A stretch of DNA of 64,000 nt from Pseudomonadota bacterium (GTDB lineage: Bacteria > Desulfobacterota > Desulfovibrionia > Desulfovibrionales > Desulfovibrionaceae). The stretch is taken from the NCBI GenBank assembly GCA_018816865.1, contig JAHIUW010000023.1:98997-162996 (forward strand), read 5' to 3'. Within the stretch, counting starts at the first letter, position 1. Each line of letters begins with the position of its first letter. The position numbers were made by a program, and so were the translations under genes. Below the pieces are notes generated by a model, which ran no database searches, had not been told where the DNA came from, and was given only the letters and a program-made list of their open reading frames with translations. Below, piece after piece: positions 28,602-38,175 of the stretch.

Positions 28602-30410
28602 ATGAAGAGGGTGTTCTATGTCTTTGAGTCCTGGATGGAGATCGCATTCGGGGCGTTCCTCTTTCTGGTGCTCGGGCTGGTTTCGCAATTCAATTTTCTG
28701 CTGTTCCACACCGTTGCCGAGTTGTTCAGCATTGTGATTGCCTTTTCACTGTTCGTGCTGGCCTACAGCTCGCGCGAACGCATCCAGAATGGGTATCTGA
28801 TCCTGCTCGGGGCGGCCTATTTCCATATCGGCATCCTCGATTTGCTGCACACCCTGTCCTTCAAGGGCATGGGCGTCTTTGCGGGGCATGACGCCAATCT
28901 TCCCACCCAGCTCTGGATCGCCGCGCGCTCTTTGGAGGGCCTCGCCCTGGCCGGTGCCGGGTTCTTCGCCAGCAGAAGAATCAACCTCACGGTGTCCTTT
29001 TGGGGCTATGCCCTGGCCGGAACGGCGCTCATTGCCAGTATCTTTCTCGGAGTCTTTCCGGATTGCTTTGTCGAGGGCCAGGGGCTGACTCCGTTCAAAC
29101 GGCTCAGCGAGTTGGCCATCTGTGCCTTGTTCCTGGTGGCCCTGCTGACCCTGCACCTCGTCCGCCCGGCGATCGGGACTGTGGCCTACAAGCTGATCGT
29201 GGCCTCGATTGCTTCGTCCATCGCGGCGGAGTTGCTGTTCACGTTCTATGTGAGTGTCTATGATGCCTCGCTGGTTTTTGGACATCTGGCCAAGGTTGCA
29301 TCCTTCTATCTGGTCTTCAAGGCCGTGGTGGAATCGGGGTACGCCAGGCCTCAGGAGATCCTGTTTCGTGAGCTGAGCAGCAGTCGCAAGGAGCTGCTGG
29401 CGGCCCAGGACCTGGCCAGGATCGGGAGTTGGCATGAGAACGTGGCTTCGGGAGAGATGGGCTGGTCCGACGAACTGTACAGTCTTCTGGGCTATGCCCC
29501 GGGGGAGGTTGTCCCTGCGCGGTTGTTGATCATGCAGCGGATCCATTCCGAGGATCTGCCCCGCCTGCAGGACGATGTGGCCCGGGCCCTGAAGGAGCAA
29601 TCGATGTTTGACCAGGAGGTCCGGTATTCATCCCTGGACGGGGAGGGTCATTACGCCAGGATCGTGGGCCGATTCAAGGGGGCGGGAGACGACGCCGGCC
29701 GTCTTGACGGCAGTTTTCAGGATATCACGGAGCGCAGGCAGGCCGAGCAGTTGCGGGCTGATGTGGAGATCATCACCCGTCACGACCTGCGTACTCCGTT
29801 GTCGGCGATCATCTCCTACGCCGAGTTGCTGCACGACGAGCCCGGGCTGAACGAAGAGCAGTTGGAAATGACCAGCCGCATTGCCGCCAATGGGTTCAAG
29901 ATGCTGGATCTGCTCAACCGTACCCTGGATCTGTATCGCATGGAGCAAGGCACCTTTGAGATGGCGGCCCGGCCGGTGAATCTGAGAATGGTTCTGACAC
30001 GGGTGCTGGAAGACCTGAACGAACAGGCCAGACGCCGCCAGGTGCGGCTGTTGCTGGAGCCGGCCCTGTCCGAAGGCGCCGAGCGTATCCAGGGCGACGA
30101 CCTGTTGTGCTACACGCTGTTTGCCAATCTGGTCCTGAATGCCGTCGAGGCCTCCCCCCAAAGGGGCGAGGTCCGGGTCCTGCTCGGGGGCAATGGCAGG
30201 GTCAGGGCCACGGTCTGGAACGACGGCCCGGTTCCACAGGCGGTGCGCGAACGATTTTTTGAGAAGTACGCCACCTGCGGCAAGCCCAAGGGTACCGGGC
30301 TGGGGACTTACAGTGCGCGGCTGATCGCCGAGATCCATGGCGGGGATATCGGTTTTTGCACCTCTGAAATCGAGGGCACCTCGGTCTGGGTGGATCTCCC
30401 GCGTTCATAG
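28602..30410 (+). CDS. membrane sensor histidine kinase with MASE3-type input and PAS
   Basis: 602 residues from the ATG at 28602 (AGGAG six bases upstream); the frame is open further up but that part is not membrane-like. The first 240 residues form about seven membrane helices with the MASE3 signature region (YFHIGILDLLHTLSFKGMGV, LPTQLWIAARSLEGLALAG). A PAS domain follows (about 275-385; ARIGSWHENVASGEMGWSDE), then a HisKA domain with the His in IITRHDLRTPLSAIISYAEL and an ATPase domain (FANLVLNAVEASP and KGTGLGTYSARLIAEIHGGD). It probably passes phosphate to a response regulator encoded elsewhere. It diverges from the two-kinase operon. Confidence 0.9.
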   Translation: MKRVFYVFESWMEIAFGAFLFLVLGLVSQFNFLLFHTVAELFSIVIAFSLFVLAYSSRERIQNGYLILLGAAYFHIGILDLLHTLSFKGMGVFAGHDANLPTQLWIAARSLEGLALAGAGFFASRRINLTVSFWGYALAGTALIASIFLGVFPDCFVEGQGLTPFKRLSELAICALFLVALLTLHLVRPAIGTVAYKLIVASIASSIAAELLFTFYVSVYDASLVFGHLAKVASFYLVFKAVVESGYARPQEILFRELSSSRKELLAAQDLARIGSWHENVASGEMGWSDELYSLLGYAPGEVVPARLLIMQRIHSEDLPRLQDDVARALKEQSMFDQEVRYSSLDGEGHYARIVGRFKGAGDDAGRLDGSFQDITERRQAEQLRADVEIITRHDLRTPLSAIISYAELLHDEPGLNEEQLEMTSRIAANGFKMLDLLNRTLDLYRMEQGTFEMAARPVNLRMVLTRVLEDLNEQARRRQVRLLLEPALSEGAERIQGDDLLCYTLFANLVLNAVEASPQRGEVRVLLGGNGRVRATVWNDGPVPQAVRERFFEKYATCGKPKGTGLGTYSARLIAEIHGGDIGFCTSEIEGTSVWVDLPRS

Positions 30411-30524
30411 CCGGCGGGCGGGGGCGGTCTGTTCGAGGTCGTCCCAGTGAAGGCTCGGTGGGAACGGGGAGGCCCCAAGGGGGTGGGACAGGGCGCAAGG
30501 GCCTTGGCCGGGTCGAGCCGGGAG

Positions 30525-31241
30525 CTAGTCCAGCCAGCGCGGGACATAGCGCCAGGCCCCGGACAGCTCGGGGTCGCGGGCTGCGGCGTCCTGGTCAAGC
30601 ACATGCAACAGGGCCCAAAACTGTGGGGAATGATTCAGATGCCGCAGGTGGGCCAGTTCGTGCAACAGCACGTGCCGGGCCAGTGGGCGGGGCAAAAAGA
30701 GCAACTTGCAGTTCAGGCTGATGGTTCCCCGGGCCGAACAGCTGCCCCAGCGAGATTTCTGGGCCCGGATGCGGGCGCGTTCGAAAGGCAGTTCGCAGGT
30801 TGCCGACAGTTCCCGCAGCCAGGGGACCAGGAGCAGCCGCGCCTGTTCCTTGATCCAGGTCAGGACCTTGGCGCGGCAGGCCTGGGCATCGTCCATGTCG
30901 CCGGACAGCAGCAGGCAGTCCGGGCCGCTCAGGGTCAGGCGAGGCGGCTTGCGTGGGGCGTGGGCGGTTTCGATGCGCAGGGTGCGTCCCAGGGCCCTCA
31001 GGTCCAGCGCCTCGGGCATGGTGGGTGGCTCAGGCGACCAGCCCTGTTCGGTCAGTCGCCGGACCTGGCCGCGCAGCCAGTCGCCGCGCAGGGCCACGAT
31101 GCCCGGCACCTGGTGGGTATCGAAGCCCTTGGGCACCACCACCTCCACCCCCAGGCGCGTGCTGACGCGCAGGGTCACGCGCTTGGCGCGGAGGCTTTCG
31201 CGGACCAAGTAGGTCGGCAGGGGGGTCGAATCGTCGCTCAT
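30525..31241 (-). CDS. YgjP/DUF45-type metal-dependent hydrolase
   Basis: 238 residues. The zinc site is visible as HELAHLRHLNHSPQFWALL, a HExxH followed by the second His and an FW motif typical of the SprT-like WLM/YgjP group. Ahead of it is the family segment KSRWGSCSARGTISLNCKLL. The first 100 residues are a beta-rich region (LRVSTRLGVEVVVPKG). The family has been linked to nucleotide or protein processing, but substrates are not known. It ends about 115 bases from the MASE3 kinase stop, converging with it, and may begin the run of minus-strand genes up to the NifX-like gene. Confidence 0.85.
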   Translation of the reverse strand: MSDDSTPLPTYLVRESLRAKRVTLRVSTRLGVEVVVPKGFDTHQVPGIVALRGDWLRGQVRRLTEQGWSPEPPTMPEALDLRALGRTLRIETAHAPRKPPRLTLSGPDCLLLSGDMDDAQACRAKVLTWIKEQARLLLVPWLRELSATCELPFERARIRAQKSRWGSCSARGTISLNCKLLFLPRPLARHVLLHELAHLRHLNHSPQFWALLHVLDQDAAARDPELSGAWRYVPRWLD

Positions 31242-31415
31242 GCGGGCCTGGGTGCTCCTGGGGATCGGTACCGTGCTGCTGCGGCCTGTCCCGGATGTCG
31301 GTCAGCCCCGGGCAGGGCGTTGGATCGCCGTCAGTGCCGGGATCAGGCTCCGGGCGTCGGCCACAGGACAGCGGCCCGCTCACAGGGGCAGGCGGGCCGG
31401 TCCAGAGGCGTCGCA

Positions 31416-31903
<488 letters not shown>

Positions 31904-31907
<4 letters not shown>

Positions 31908-32194
31908 TGATGCTCCTTGATATGGTCGTGCGTGGCGGCGTCGGCCAGGGTCTGCACGTCCTGCTTGGACAGGGGGCGTTTGTCGGGCAAAAAAGCCACG
32001 ATGAACGCCTCGCCATCCGCTGTGAGGTTGGTCTTAATCTCGCTGGTCACATCACCCAGCCGCTCCTGAATGCGTTCCACCAGCCGGATCAGCAGGTCCG
32101 TGCGCGCCGAGTCTTCAATCCGCAGGCGGTAGAACGCCAGTTGCGAATCGATGGGGAAACGCTTGATGCTGACTTTGGGGGTGGGTACACTCAT
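31904..32194 (-). CDS. small conserved-looking hypothetical protein
   Basis: 96 residues, mixed helix and strand, with no motif that I recognise. It starts right after the stop of the NifX-like gene and overlaps YchJ by four bases, so it is the middle gene of a three-gene minus-strand operon. The tight spacing is the best support for it being real. Segment [20 protein letters not shown] near residue 20 looks like a paired helix. Confidence 0.65.
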
Positions 32195-32614
32195 CTAGTT
32201 CAGGGGCTTCAGGGTTGGAATCTCATGGTGATGGCAGCCATGTCCGTCGTCGCCGTGGTCGTGGTCGCAGATCTCGGGCTGGTCCTGGACCTTGCCGTCC
32301 AGCCAGGCCTGCAGGCCATCGCGCACGGGGCCTCCCAGGCCGCGGACGGTCTGGATGCCGGACTCGGCCAGCTTGTCCACCGCGCCCTGGCCCATGTTGC
32401 CGGCCAGCAGAATGGTCACGCCCTCGGCAGCCATGGTGGCGGCGATGTTGGATTTGCAGCCGCAGCCCGAGGGGGCGGCCACATGTTCCTCGACGGTGAC
32501 CTCTTTGGTCTCGTCGTCTAGGGTCAGGACGGTGAAAAATTCACAGTGTCCGAAATGCGAGTCCACAACGTGCACGCCAGTATCGTCGGTTTTGGTGGGA
32601 ATGGCAATCTTCAT
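32195..32614 (-). CDS. NifX/NifB-C-terminal-like iron-molybdenum cofactor family protein
   Basis: 139 residues. The core fold of the dinitrogenase cofactor-binding family is seen in MKIAIPTKTDDTGVHVVDSH, a FGHCEFFTVLTLD strand, and GVTILLAGNMGQGAVDKLAE. The segment SGCGCKS supplies Cys residues. The tail (CDHDHGDDGHGCHHHE) is rich in His and Asp and probably binds metal. In non-diazotrophs such proteins are small iron-sulfur or molybdate-related carriers (MTH1175 type). No nif genes are near, so a direct nitrogenase role is not indicated. GGAGG precedes the ATG. It heads an operon with the hypothetical gene and the YchJ gene. Confidence 0.85.
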   Translation of the reverse strand: MKIAIPTKTDDTGVHVVDSHFGHCEFFTVLTLDDETKEVTVEEHVAAPSGCGCKSNIAATMAAEGVTILLAGNMGQGAVDKLAESGIQTVRGLGGPVRDGLQAWLDGKVQDQPEICDHDHGDDGHGCHHHEIPTLKPLN

Positions 32615-32733
32615 CAGGAGTCCTCCTTGCTTGGTTCGGAGGGGGAGTATAAGACTTGTTTGCTAGGGGTCAATGCCGAATCGTGGCGCTGGTGACCTAG
32701 TATTTTAATAGGATAAGAGAGGTCAAGGATCAG

Positions 32734-33165
32734 ATGGATTCTGTTTTGATCAATGCGCAGCTGAGCATCCCCCGGGACGAGCTGCAGTTCACCGCCGCAT
32801 GCAGCGGCGGTCCGGGGGGACAGCACGTGAACAAGGTCGCCACCAGCGTGACCCTGGTCTTCGACGTGGGCCTGTCGCCTTCGCTTTCCGATGCCCAGCG
32901 TGCCCGGATTCAGGACAAGCTCGCCACGCGCATCGGACGCGACGGCACCCTGCGCCTGACCGCGCGGGACACGCGCAGCCAGGCCGCCAACAAGGAACTG
33001 GTCATCAAACGCTTTGCCGAGCTGTTGGCCGAGGCCCTGAAAGTGCCAAAGCCACGGCGCAAGACGCGGCCCTCCCTGGGCTCCAAGCTCCGTCGTCTGG
33101 ATACCAAAAAACAGCGCGCCAGCCTGAAGAAGGACCGTGGCAAGGTCGGCCCGGACGACGGCTGA
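32734..33165 (+). CDS. arfB: ribosome-rescue peptidyl-tRNA hydrolase ArfB (YaeJ)
   Basis: 143 residues. The catalytic GGQ motif is in CSGGPGGQHVNKVATSV, near residue 30, and the C-terminal tail is strongly basic (KPRRKTRPSLGSKLRRLDTK and on). This is the pattern of ArfB, which enters the empty mRNA channel of a stalled ribosome with its tail and releases the peptide. It is shorter than full class I release factors and lacks their codon-recognition domain. The start at 32734 follows directly after AGATCAAGGATCAG. It is divergent from the NifX-like gene. Confidence 0.94.
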   Translation: MDSVLINAQLSIPRDELQFTAACSGGPGGQHVNKVATSVTLVFDVGLSPSLSDAQRARIQDKLATRIGRDGTLRLTARDTRSQAANKELVIKRFAELLAEALKVPKPRRKTRPSLGSKLRRLDTKKQRASLKKDRGKVGPDDG

Positions 33166-33280
33166 GAACCGTTGACACGTCAACGGTTTGTCTGTCCGTG
33201 GGGTTGTCCCTTGATTTCACCCGTGCTTTTCCTGCCTCGCGGGCCTTGGGCGAGGCCACAGGCTCCCTGCAAGGATGTTT

Positions 33281-33805
33281 CTACAGCCCCTTGCGCTCGA
33301 ACCATCTGAACAGGGCGATGCCACCGACCCAGGCCAGCACGACGAGTAGCCAGTGGTTGACGCCCAGCAGCTGGGGCAGGGTCAGTTCGCCCAGATTGCC
33401 CCAGGTCAGGATCGTGACCTTGAGCGCGGGATAGGCCTCGGCATACAGTGCGGCGCCGACCAGCATCCCGAGGATGCCCCACAGGGCGTCCCAGCGTCCT
33501 TCGCCCAGGGCGCCCGCGGAGGTTCCCGGGCAGTAGCCCAGCATGGCCCAGCCGAGGCCGAACACCAGCCCACCCAGGACATTGCCGCCAAGCACGGCGG
33601 CCTTGATGTCCAGTTCAACCAATCCCAGGTCGAACAGCAGATGGATTCCGACCATGCCCACAAGCACCGTCGAGAGCATGAACTTGACGATGGTCATGTC
33701 CGTCAACCGCAGGGCCCCGAGTTGGCGGTCATAGCGGATGACCTCGGCGCGCTGCAGCAGGAAACCGAACAGGATTCCGGTGATCAATCCATAGTACAGA
33801 CTCAT
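33281..33805 (-). CDS. YeeE/YedE-type sulfur transporter, second half
   Basis: 174 residues with about five membrane helices. It carries the conserved cysteine motif of the family (WAMLGYCPGTSAGALGEG). Together with the upstream gene it would form the two-part version of YeeE, which brings thiosulfate or another sulfur compound across the inner membrane. The start ATG overlaps the stop TGA of the upstream gene (ATGA), so they are translationally coupled. Fits a sulfur-metabolising host. Confidence 0.88.
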   Translation of the reverse strand: MSLYYGLITGILFGFLLQRAEVIRYDRQLGALRLTDMTIVKFMLSTVLVGMVGIHLLFDLGLVELDIKAAVLGGNVLGGLVFGLGWAMLGYCPGTSAGALGEGRWDALWGILGMLVGAALYAEAYPALKVTILTWGNLGELTLPQLLGVNHWLLVVLAWVGGIALFRWFERKGL

Positions 33806-34326
33806 TTGCCCCTCCTTCCGTAGATGATCTGCGCCATGAACAGGCCCCCGAGAAAGAAGCAGGCCAGGGCGATAAATCCGGAGAGTGACAGCTGCAGGGT
33901 GCCGCTCAGGCCATGGCCGCTGGGGCAGCCGCCCGCCAGGCGCGCGCCGAACAAGGCCAGGATGCCGCCGAAAAAGGCCATCAGGGCCCGTTTGCCCACG
34001 CCGGGGCCGAACCGGGCCTGCCACATGTCCGGAACGGCCTGGACCTTGAATCCGCCGATCAGTTTGGCGGCCAGGTACGAGCCCGCGAAGATCCCCGCCA
34101 CGAACATCCACTGCCAGTCGATCGTGGGGGTCACCTTGGTGAAATAGTCCATCAACCCCACCCGTTCGGGATCGAACAACTGCTCAATGAGCCCGGCCGA
34201 GCGGACAAAGCTTGTGGATGCCCCAAAGTATTTGCCCGTGACCCAGACGGACAGGACGATGAGCAGTCCGCTCAGTCCCCCACAGAGATAGGGGTTCCAC
34301 GGTTTGGGTGATTTGTATTGAGCCAT
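33802..34326 (-). CDS. YeeE/YedE-type sulfur transporter, first half
   Basis: 174 residues, about four membrane helices. The conserved cysteine motif of this half reads ARLAGGCPSGHGLSG. In the single-chain YeeE these Cys residues line the path of the sulfur compound; here the halves are separate genes. GGAGA precedes the start. The neighbouring half overlaps by four bases. No sulfurtransferase or TusA-like gene was found close by. Confidence 0.88.
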   Translation of the reverse strand: MAQYKSPKPWNPYLCGGLSGLLIVLSVWVTGKYFGASTSFVRSAGLIEQLFDPERVGLMDYFTKVTPTIDWQWMFVAGIFAGSYLAAKLIGGFKVQAVPDMWQARFGPGVGKRALMAFFGGILALFGARLAGGCPSGHGLSGTLQLSLSGFIALACFFLGGLFMAQIIYGRRGK

Positions 34327-34671
34327 ATGCGGTTCTCCTTGAAGGGGGTGTGCCCCTGGGTTGAATCTCGAAGGCCGCCCTTTACGGCGCCTTCTCCGGG
34401 TTCTTCAGCCCATAGCACAGCAGCAGCATAAATTCCATAACCATCAGCCGCAGCGAAGGGTTCTCGTTGTTGCGAGGACGGGTCAGGGCTCGTGCCCGGG
34501 GAGGGCGAAGGCGGTGGGGTGCCCATGCCGTGGGTAGGGAGCGGGAATGAGAACGCCCCAAGGCAGTGCACGGGGCGTTGGGGAAAAGTCTGGCGCGGCT
34601 GGGGCCGCCCGGGTTAGGGCTGCGGCCTGCTCAAGAGAGCCGGCTGCTGTTGTGCGCCCGCTGGCTGGGGA
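34327..34671. other. gap between sulfur transporter and serine dehydratase
   Basis: 345 GC-rich bases with no supported gene. AACGCCCC (34552-34559) pairs with GGGGCGTT (34572-34579); this lies beyond the end of sdaA on the minus strand and may help stop its transcription. The promoter of the transporter pair must lie in the left part. Confidence 0.45.
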
Positions 34672-36036
34672 TCAGCACTTGGGGTTGTTCAGGGCCAGGC
34701 CGCCCAGGCTGGTCTCCTTGTACTTGCAGAGCATGTCCCGCCCGGTCTGGTTCATGGCCCAGATGGCCTTGTCCAGGTCGATGATCTGGGTCGAGGGGTC
34801 GCCCAGGGTGGCCATGAGGTAGGCGTTGTAGGCCTTGACTGCGCCCATGGCGTTGCGCTCGATGCACGGGATCTGGACGTAGCCGCCCACGGGGTCGCAG
34901 GTCAGGCCCAGGTGGTGCTCCAGGGCGATCTCCGCCGCGTTTTCCGCCACCTGGAAGCGTTCGCCCTTGGCGTAGGCCAGCATGGCGGCGGCCATGGCGC
35001 TGGCCGTGCCGATCTCGCCCTGGCAGCCCACCTCGGCCCCGGAGAGCGAGGCGTTGTGCTTGACCAGAAAGCCCACGGCCGCGGCGGTCAGAAAGGCCTC
35101 GCGGATGGTCTGGCGCTCGACGCCCATGTGGTTGTGCAGGGCGTAGAGGATGCTGGGGATGACCCCGGAGGAGCCGGAGGTGGGCGCGGTGACCACCACA
35201 TGCCCGGCGGCGTTTTCCTCGGCAGCGGCCATAGCGTAGGCATCCAGCAGCATCAGGAAGCGGTCGGCGCTGTGCTTGGATTCCGTGGCGCGGCGCACCA
35301 GGATCGGTGCCTTGCGCGACAGGCCGATGCAGCCCGGGAGCTTGCCCTCGGTCTCGCAGCCCCGGCGCACGGCGTTCTCCATGGTCCGGATGATGCGATC
35401 CAGCTGTTCAAAGATCTCGCGTTGATTGCGCCCGTGCAGGGCCTTTTCGTTTTCCAGGATCAGCTGGTGCAGTCGCAGGCCCTTGGATTTCAGCTGTTCC
35501 TTCAATTGGGCCATGGTCTCGTAGGGATGCGGCGGCGTCCCCAGGTCCGGCTCCTGCCAGCCCTTCCACTGGATGAATCCGCCCCCGGGGGAGTAGTACT
35601 CCATCTCCAGCAGAGGCTCGTGGCCTGCCTCCAGGGTCAGCACCAGGGTGTTGTTGAAGGGGTGCTTGTGCTCCAGGCTGTCGAAGATCACGGTGCCGGG
35701 GCCCAGGGTCACGGGGCAGCCTTCCACGGGCAGGGGATGGAGTTCCTTGGGGTGCTCCAGCAGGGCCTCCAGCAGTTCCTGGGGCACGGACTCGGGCAGG
35801 TGCCCCAGCAGTCCGGCCAGTACGGCCTTGTCCGTGCCGTGGCCGTCGCCCGTGGCGGACAGGGACCCGAACAACCGCGCGGTCAAGCTGGTGGCGCGGG
35901 CCAGGTCGGTGGCGGGCAGTTCACGCAGCCGCGTCAGAAAGTCGTGGGCCGCACGCATGGGGCCGATGGTGTGCGAACTGGACGGGCCGGGGCCGATGCT
36001 GAATAGGTCGAAGACCGAGGTGGTGATTGCGCTCAT
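34672..36036 (-). CDS. sdaA: L-serine dehydratase, iron-sulfur type, single chain
   Basis: 454 residues, the usual length of the fused enzyme. The N-terminal domain has SIGPGPSSSHTIGPMRAA. The catalytic domain carries the three cluster-binding cysteines in GAEVGCQGEIG, LTCDPVGGY and IPCIERNAMGA. It turns L-serine into pyruvate and ammonia using an oxygen-sensitive 4Fe-4S cluster. The chain ends NNPKC: a C-terminal Cys, which in the type 2 enzymes that have been studied folds back into the active site as an internal cluster ligand. It stands alone on the minus strand, divergent from the YheT-like gene. Confidence 0.95.
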   Translation of the reverse strand: MSAITTSVFDLFSIGPGPSSSHTIGPMRAAHDFLTRLRELPATDLARATSLTARLFGSLSATGDGHGTDKAVLAGLLGHLPESVPQELLEALLEHPKELHPLPVEGCPVTLGPGTVIFDSLEHKHPFNNTLVLTLEAGHEPLLEMEYYSPGGGFIQWKGWQEPDLGTPPHPYETMAQLKEQLKSKGLRLHQLILENEKALHGRNQREIFEQLDRIIRTMENAVRRGCETEGKLPGCIGLSRKAPILVRRATESKHSADRFLMLLDAYAMAAAEENAAGHVVVTAPTSGSSGVIPSILYALHNHMGVERQTIREAFLTAAAVGFLVKHNASLSGAEVGCQGEIGTASAMAAAMLAYAKGERFQVAENAAEIALEHHLGLTCDPVGGYVQIPCIERNAMGAVKAYNAYLMATLGDPSTQIIDLDKAIWAMNQTGRDMLCKYKETSLGGLALNNPKC

Positions 36037-36141
36037 TTAAAAAAACTAGCCTCAAGATGCGCAGAACGCAATAGAATCCAGCCTCATGCTGCAACCCCAC
36101 GTCACTCTTGCCTTTTGAGATTCCAGGGCTATAGTGCCAGC

Positions 36142-37125
36142 ATGCCTGTGCTTGAACACTCCCCCTACACGCCCTCGCCCTGGCTGGCCAATGGCCATCT
36201 CCAGACCCTGTACCCGGTGCTGCGCCGCCCCGTGCCGCCGGTGGACTACACCCGTGAACGCCTGGACCTGCCGGACGGCGACTTCCTGGATCTGGACTGG
36301 AGCCTGGCCGCTGGTCCGGGCGGCCAGCGGGCCGCGCGCGTGGCCCTGGTCATCCACGGGTTGGAGGGCCACTCGCGGCGCAAGTACCTGCGGGGCATGG
36401 TCCGCGCCCTGAATGCGGCGGGTTGGGACTGCGTGGCCATGAACCATCGCGGCTGTTCGGGGGAGATGAACCGCCTGGCGCGGTTTTACCACAGTGGCGA
36501 GACCGACGACGTGCACAGCGCCCTGACCCGGGCCATCGCCGTGGGGGGCTACGCTCAGGCCGCGCTGCTGGGGTTCTCCATGGGTGGCAACCAGATCCTG
36601 AAGTATCTGGGCGAGAACCCGGAGAGGGTGCCTGCGCAGGTCCTGGGCGGGGTGGCCGTTTCAGCGCCCTGCGACCTGGCGGCCTGCGCCCTGGTGCTGG
36701 AGCGGGGCTTCTCGCGCGTCTATCAGGCCTACCTGATGCGCAGTCTGCGCCACAAGGTGCGCGAGAAGCACGAGATCTTTCCGCACAGGGTTTCCGTGGA
36801 CCGTCTGTCTCGGATGATCACCTTCCATGAGTTCGACGAGGCCTACACCGCGCCCCTTAACGGCTTTGCAGATGCGGCGGACTACTATGCCCGGTGCAGC
36901 AGTCTGCGGGTGCTGGAGGGCATACGAGTGCCGGTGCTGGTGCTCAGCGCCCTGGACGATCCCTTTCTGGCCCCCGAGTGCTACCCGCAGGATCTGGCCC
37001 GGGCCAGCCAGTTCGTCCATCTGGAGACCCCACAGACGGGCGGGCACGTGGGCTTCGCCCTGAACGGCGCGGCGGGGCCGTATTATTCCGAGCTGCGTGC
37101 CGTGGAGTTTCTGGCGCACTCTTGA
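36142..37125 (+). CDS. YheT-family alpha/beta hydrolase
   Basis: 327 residues from the ATG at 36142. The family's N-terminus is visible (YTPSPWLANGHLQTLYP), then IHGLEGHSRRKYLRGM, the NHRGCSGEMNRL segment and the nucleophile elbow GFSMGGNQILKYLGE with Ser as nucleophile. The acid and His probably lie in LSALDDPFLAPE and TGGHVGFA. These enzymes hydrolyse esters of unknown identity in the cytoplasm. The gene has no partners; a low-GC region follows it before the DUF4198 gene. Confidence 0.92.
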   Translation: MPVLEHSPYTPSPWLANGHLQTLYPVLRRPVPPVDYTRERLDLPDGDFLDLDWSLAAGPGGQRAARVALVIHGLEGHSRRKYLRGMVRALNAAGWDCVAMNHRGCSGEMNRLARFYHSGETDDVHSALTRAIAVGGYAQAALLGFSMGGNQILKYLGENPERVPAQVLGGVAVSAPCDLAACALVLERGFSRVYQAYLMRSLRHKVREKHEIFPHRVSVDRLSRMITFHEFDEAYTAPLNGFADAADYYARCSSLRVLEGIRVPVLVLSALDDPFLAPECYPQDLARASQFVHLETPQTGGHVGFALNGAAGPYYSELRAVEFLAHS

Positions 37126-37324
37126 GCCCCGTTTTTGTTGCTGATAATTGTTTCTGGACTCTTTCCTCAAGGCTGGAGTCGGTTCACTTGATTCGCTGAT
37201 TTCGGTTTTGTCCACAATCATGCGCGAAGCGCTGCTGACCTGAATGGTCGGCAGCGCTTTGTCTTTCAATCCCGAATCATTCGTGCGCCCCGTGGCTGTA
37301 GTTGGAAAGCGATGCAGGCAAGTG

Positions 37325-37399
37325 TTGACATCTATAAATAGAATTCGTATCGATTTAATGCTTACGATTTATATAATATTATACGTGAGGTATTAAAGA
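37325..37399 (+). promoter_or_regulatory. AT-rich promoter region of the periplasmic pair
   Basis: TTGACA at 37325-37330 is followed by an AT-rich stretch up to the GTG start at 37400, including TATAATATTATA around 37371-37383. A clean -10 at the standard distance was not found, so the exact start is open. The repeated ATCGATTTAATG and ACGATTTATAT segments could be an operator, for instance for a metal regulator. Confidence 0.4.
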
Positions 37400-38173
37400 G
37401 TGAAAAAATTTATCTGTATGAGTGCGTTAGCCTTGGTGGTGGTCATGCTGGCTGGTGCGGCCCAAGCCCATGAATTTTTGATCAAACCCGTCAGCCTGCA
37501 TGCCGAGAAGGGGACAATCCTGCCCTTCAGTGCCGTTTCAGCTCATGTTTTCATGATCAGTGAGGAGATGGAACCGCTGGAACAGGTCGAAGCCAAATTG
37601 CTCCTGGCGGGCAAGAGTACGCCACTGAAGCTGTCGCCCAACGATATGCTGCTGACCCTTGATGGCCAGATCAATCCCCAAGCCCAAGGGACGGCGATCA
37701 TCGCTGGTCACCGCAAGGGAATGATCTGGACAAATACGACGTCCGGTTGGAAGCAGCAGTCAAAAAAAGGGCTTCAGGGTGTTATCTCGAGTGGCAAGTA
37801 CGAAAAATTTTGCAAGACATTGATCACGGTGGGCAGTCCTGACCAGAGTTATAAGACCCCCTTGGGGCAGCGTTTGGAGATCATCCCCCAGACCGACCCC
37901 AGTCTTGTGCGACCTGGTGAAGAGTTGGTCGTCAAGGTTCTGTTCGACGGCAAGCCCGTGTCCGTGGAGAGCGTGATGGCTACCTATGACGGCTTTACTG
38001 ATGCGTCCAATTCCTATGCCTATTTTACGGAGCCTTATGGTCAGGGACTCGCTCGGGTGAAGATCAGTGCTCCGGGAGTCTGGATGGTTCGTACGCAGCA
38101 TGTGCTGGATAAGCAGACCGAGGACTACGACAGCCATGTCATTCGCTCGGTTCTGATTTTCGAAGTCCTTTAG
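37400..38173 (+). CDS. periplasmic DUF4198-type protein, mature N-terminus His
   Basis: 257 residues with a clear signal peptide (FICMSALALVVVMLAGAAQA) whose predicted cut leaves His-Glu-Phe at the new N-terminus. The body is beta-rich and typical of DUF4198 (LIKPVSLHAEKGTILPFSA, QRLEIIPQTDP, then EELVVKVLFDGKPVSV). Members are exported proteins often tied to uptake of nickel, iron or other transition metals (NikK-like). A free N-terminal His can bind metal. The ribosome-binding site is GAGG, seven bases upstream of GTG. The partner gene begins two bases after its stop, so they are one operon. The metal is not known. Confidence 0.75.
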   Translation: MKKFICMSALALVVVMLAGAAQAHEFLIKPVSLHAEKGTILPFSAVSAHVFMISEEMEPLEQVEAKLLLAGKSTPLKLSPNDMLLTLDGQINPQAQGTAIIAGHRKGMIWTNTTSGWKQQSKKGLQGVISSGKYEKFCKTLITVGSPDQSYKTPLGQRLEIIPQTDPSLVRPGEELVVKVLFDGKPVSVESVMATYDGFTDASNSYAYFTEPYGQGLARVKISAPGVWMVRTQHVLDKQTEDYDSHVIRSVLIFEVL

Positions 38174-38175
38174 CG

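Noticed and set aside
33281..34111. Single long frame across both halves of the sulfur transporter
   Set aside because: The upstream portion is out of frame with the conserved first half; the real arrangement is two genes with an ATGA overlap.
34272..34571. 99-codon minus-strand frame upstream of the sulfur transporter
   Set aside because: Pro/Ser-rich, no match, and it would overlap the transporter start.
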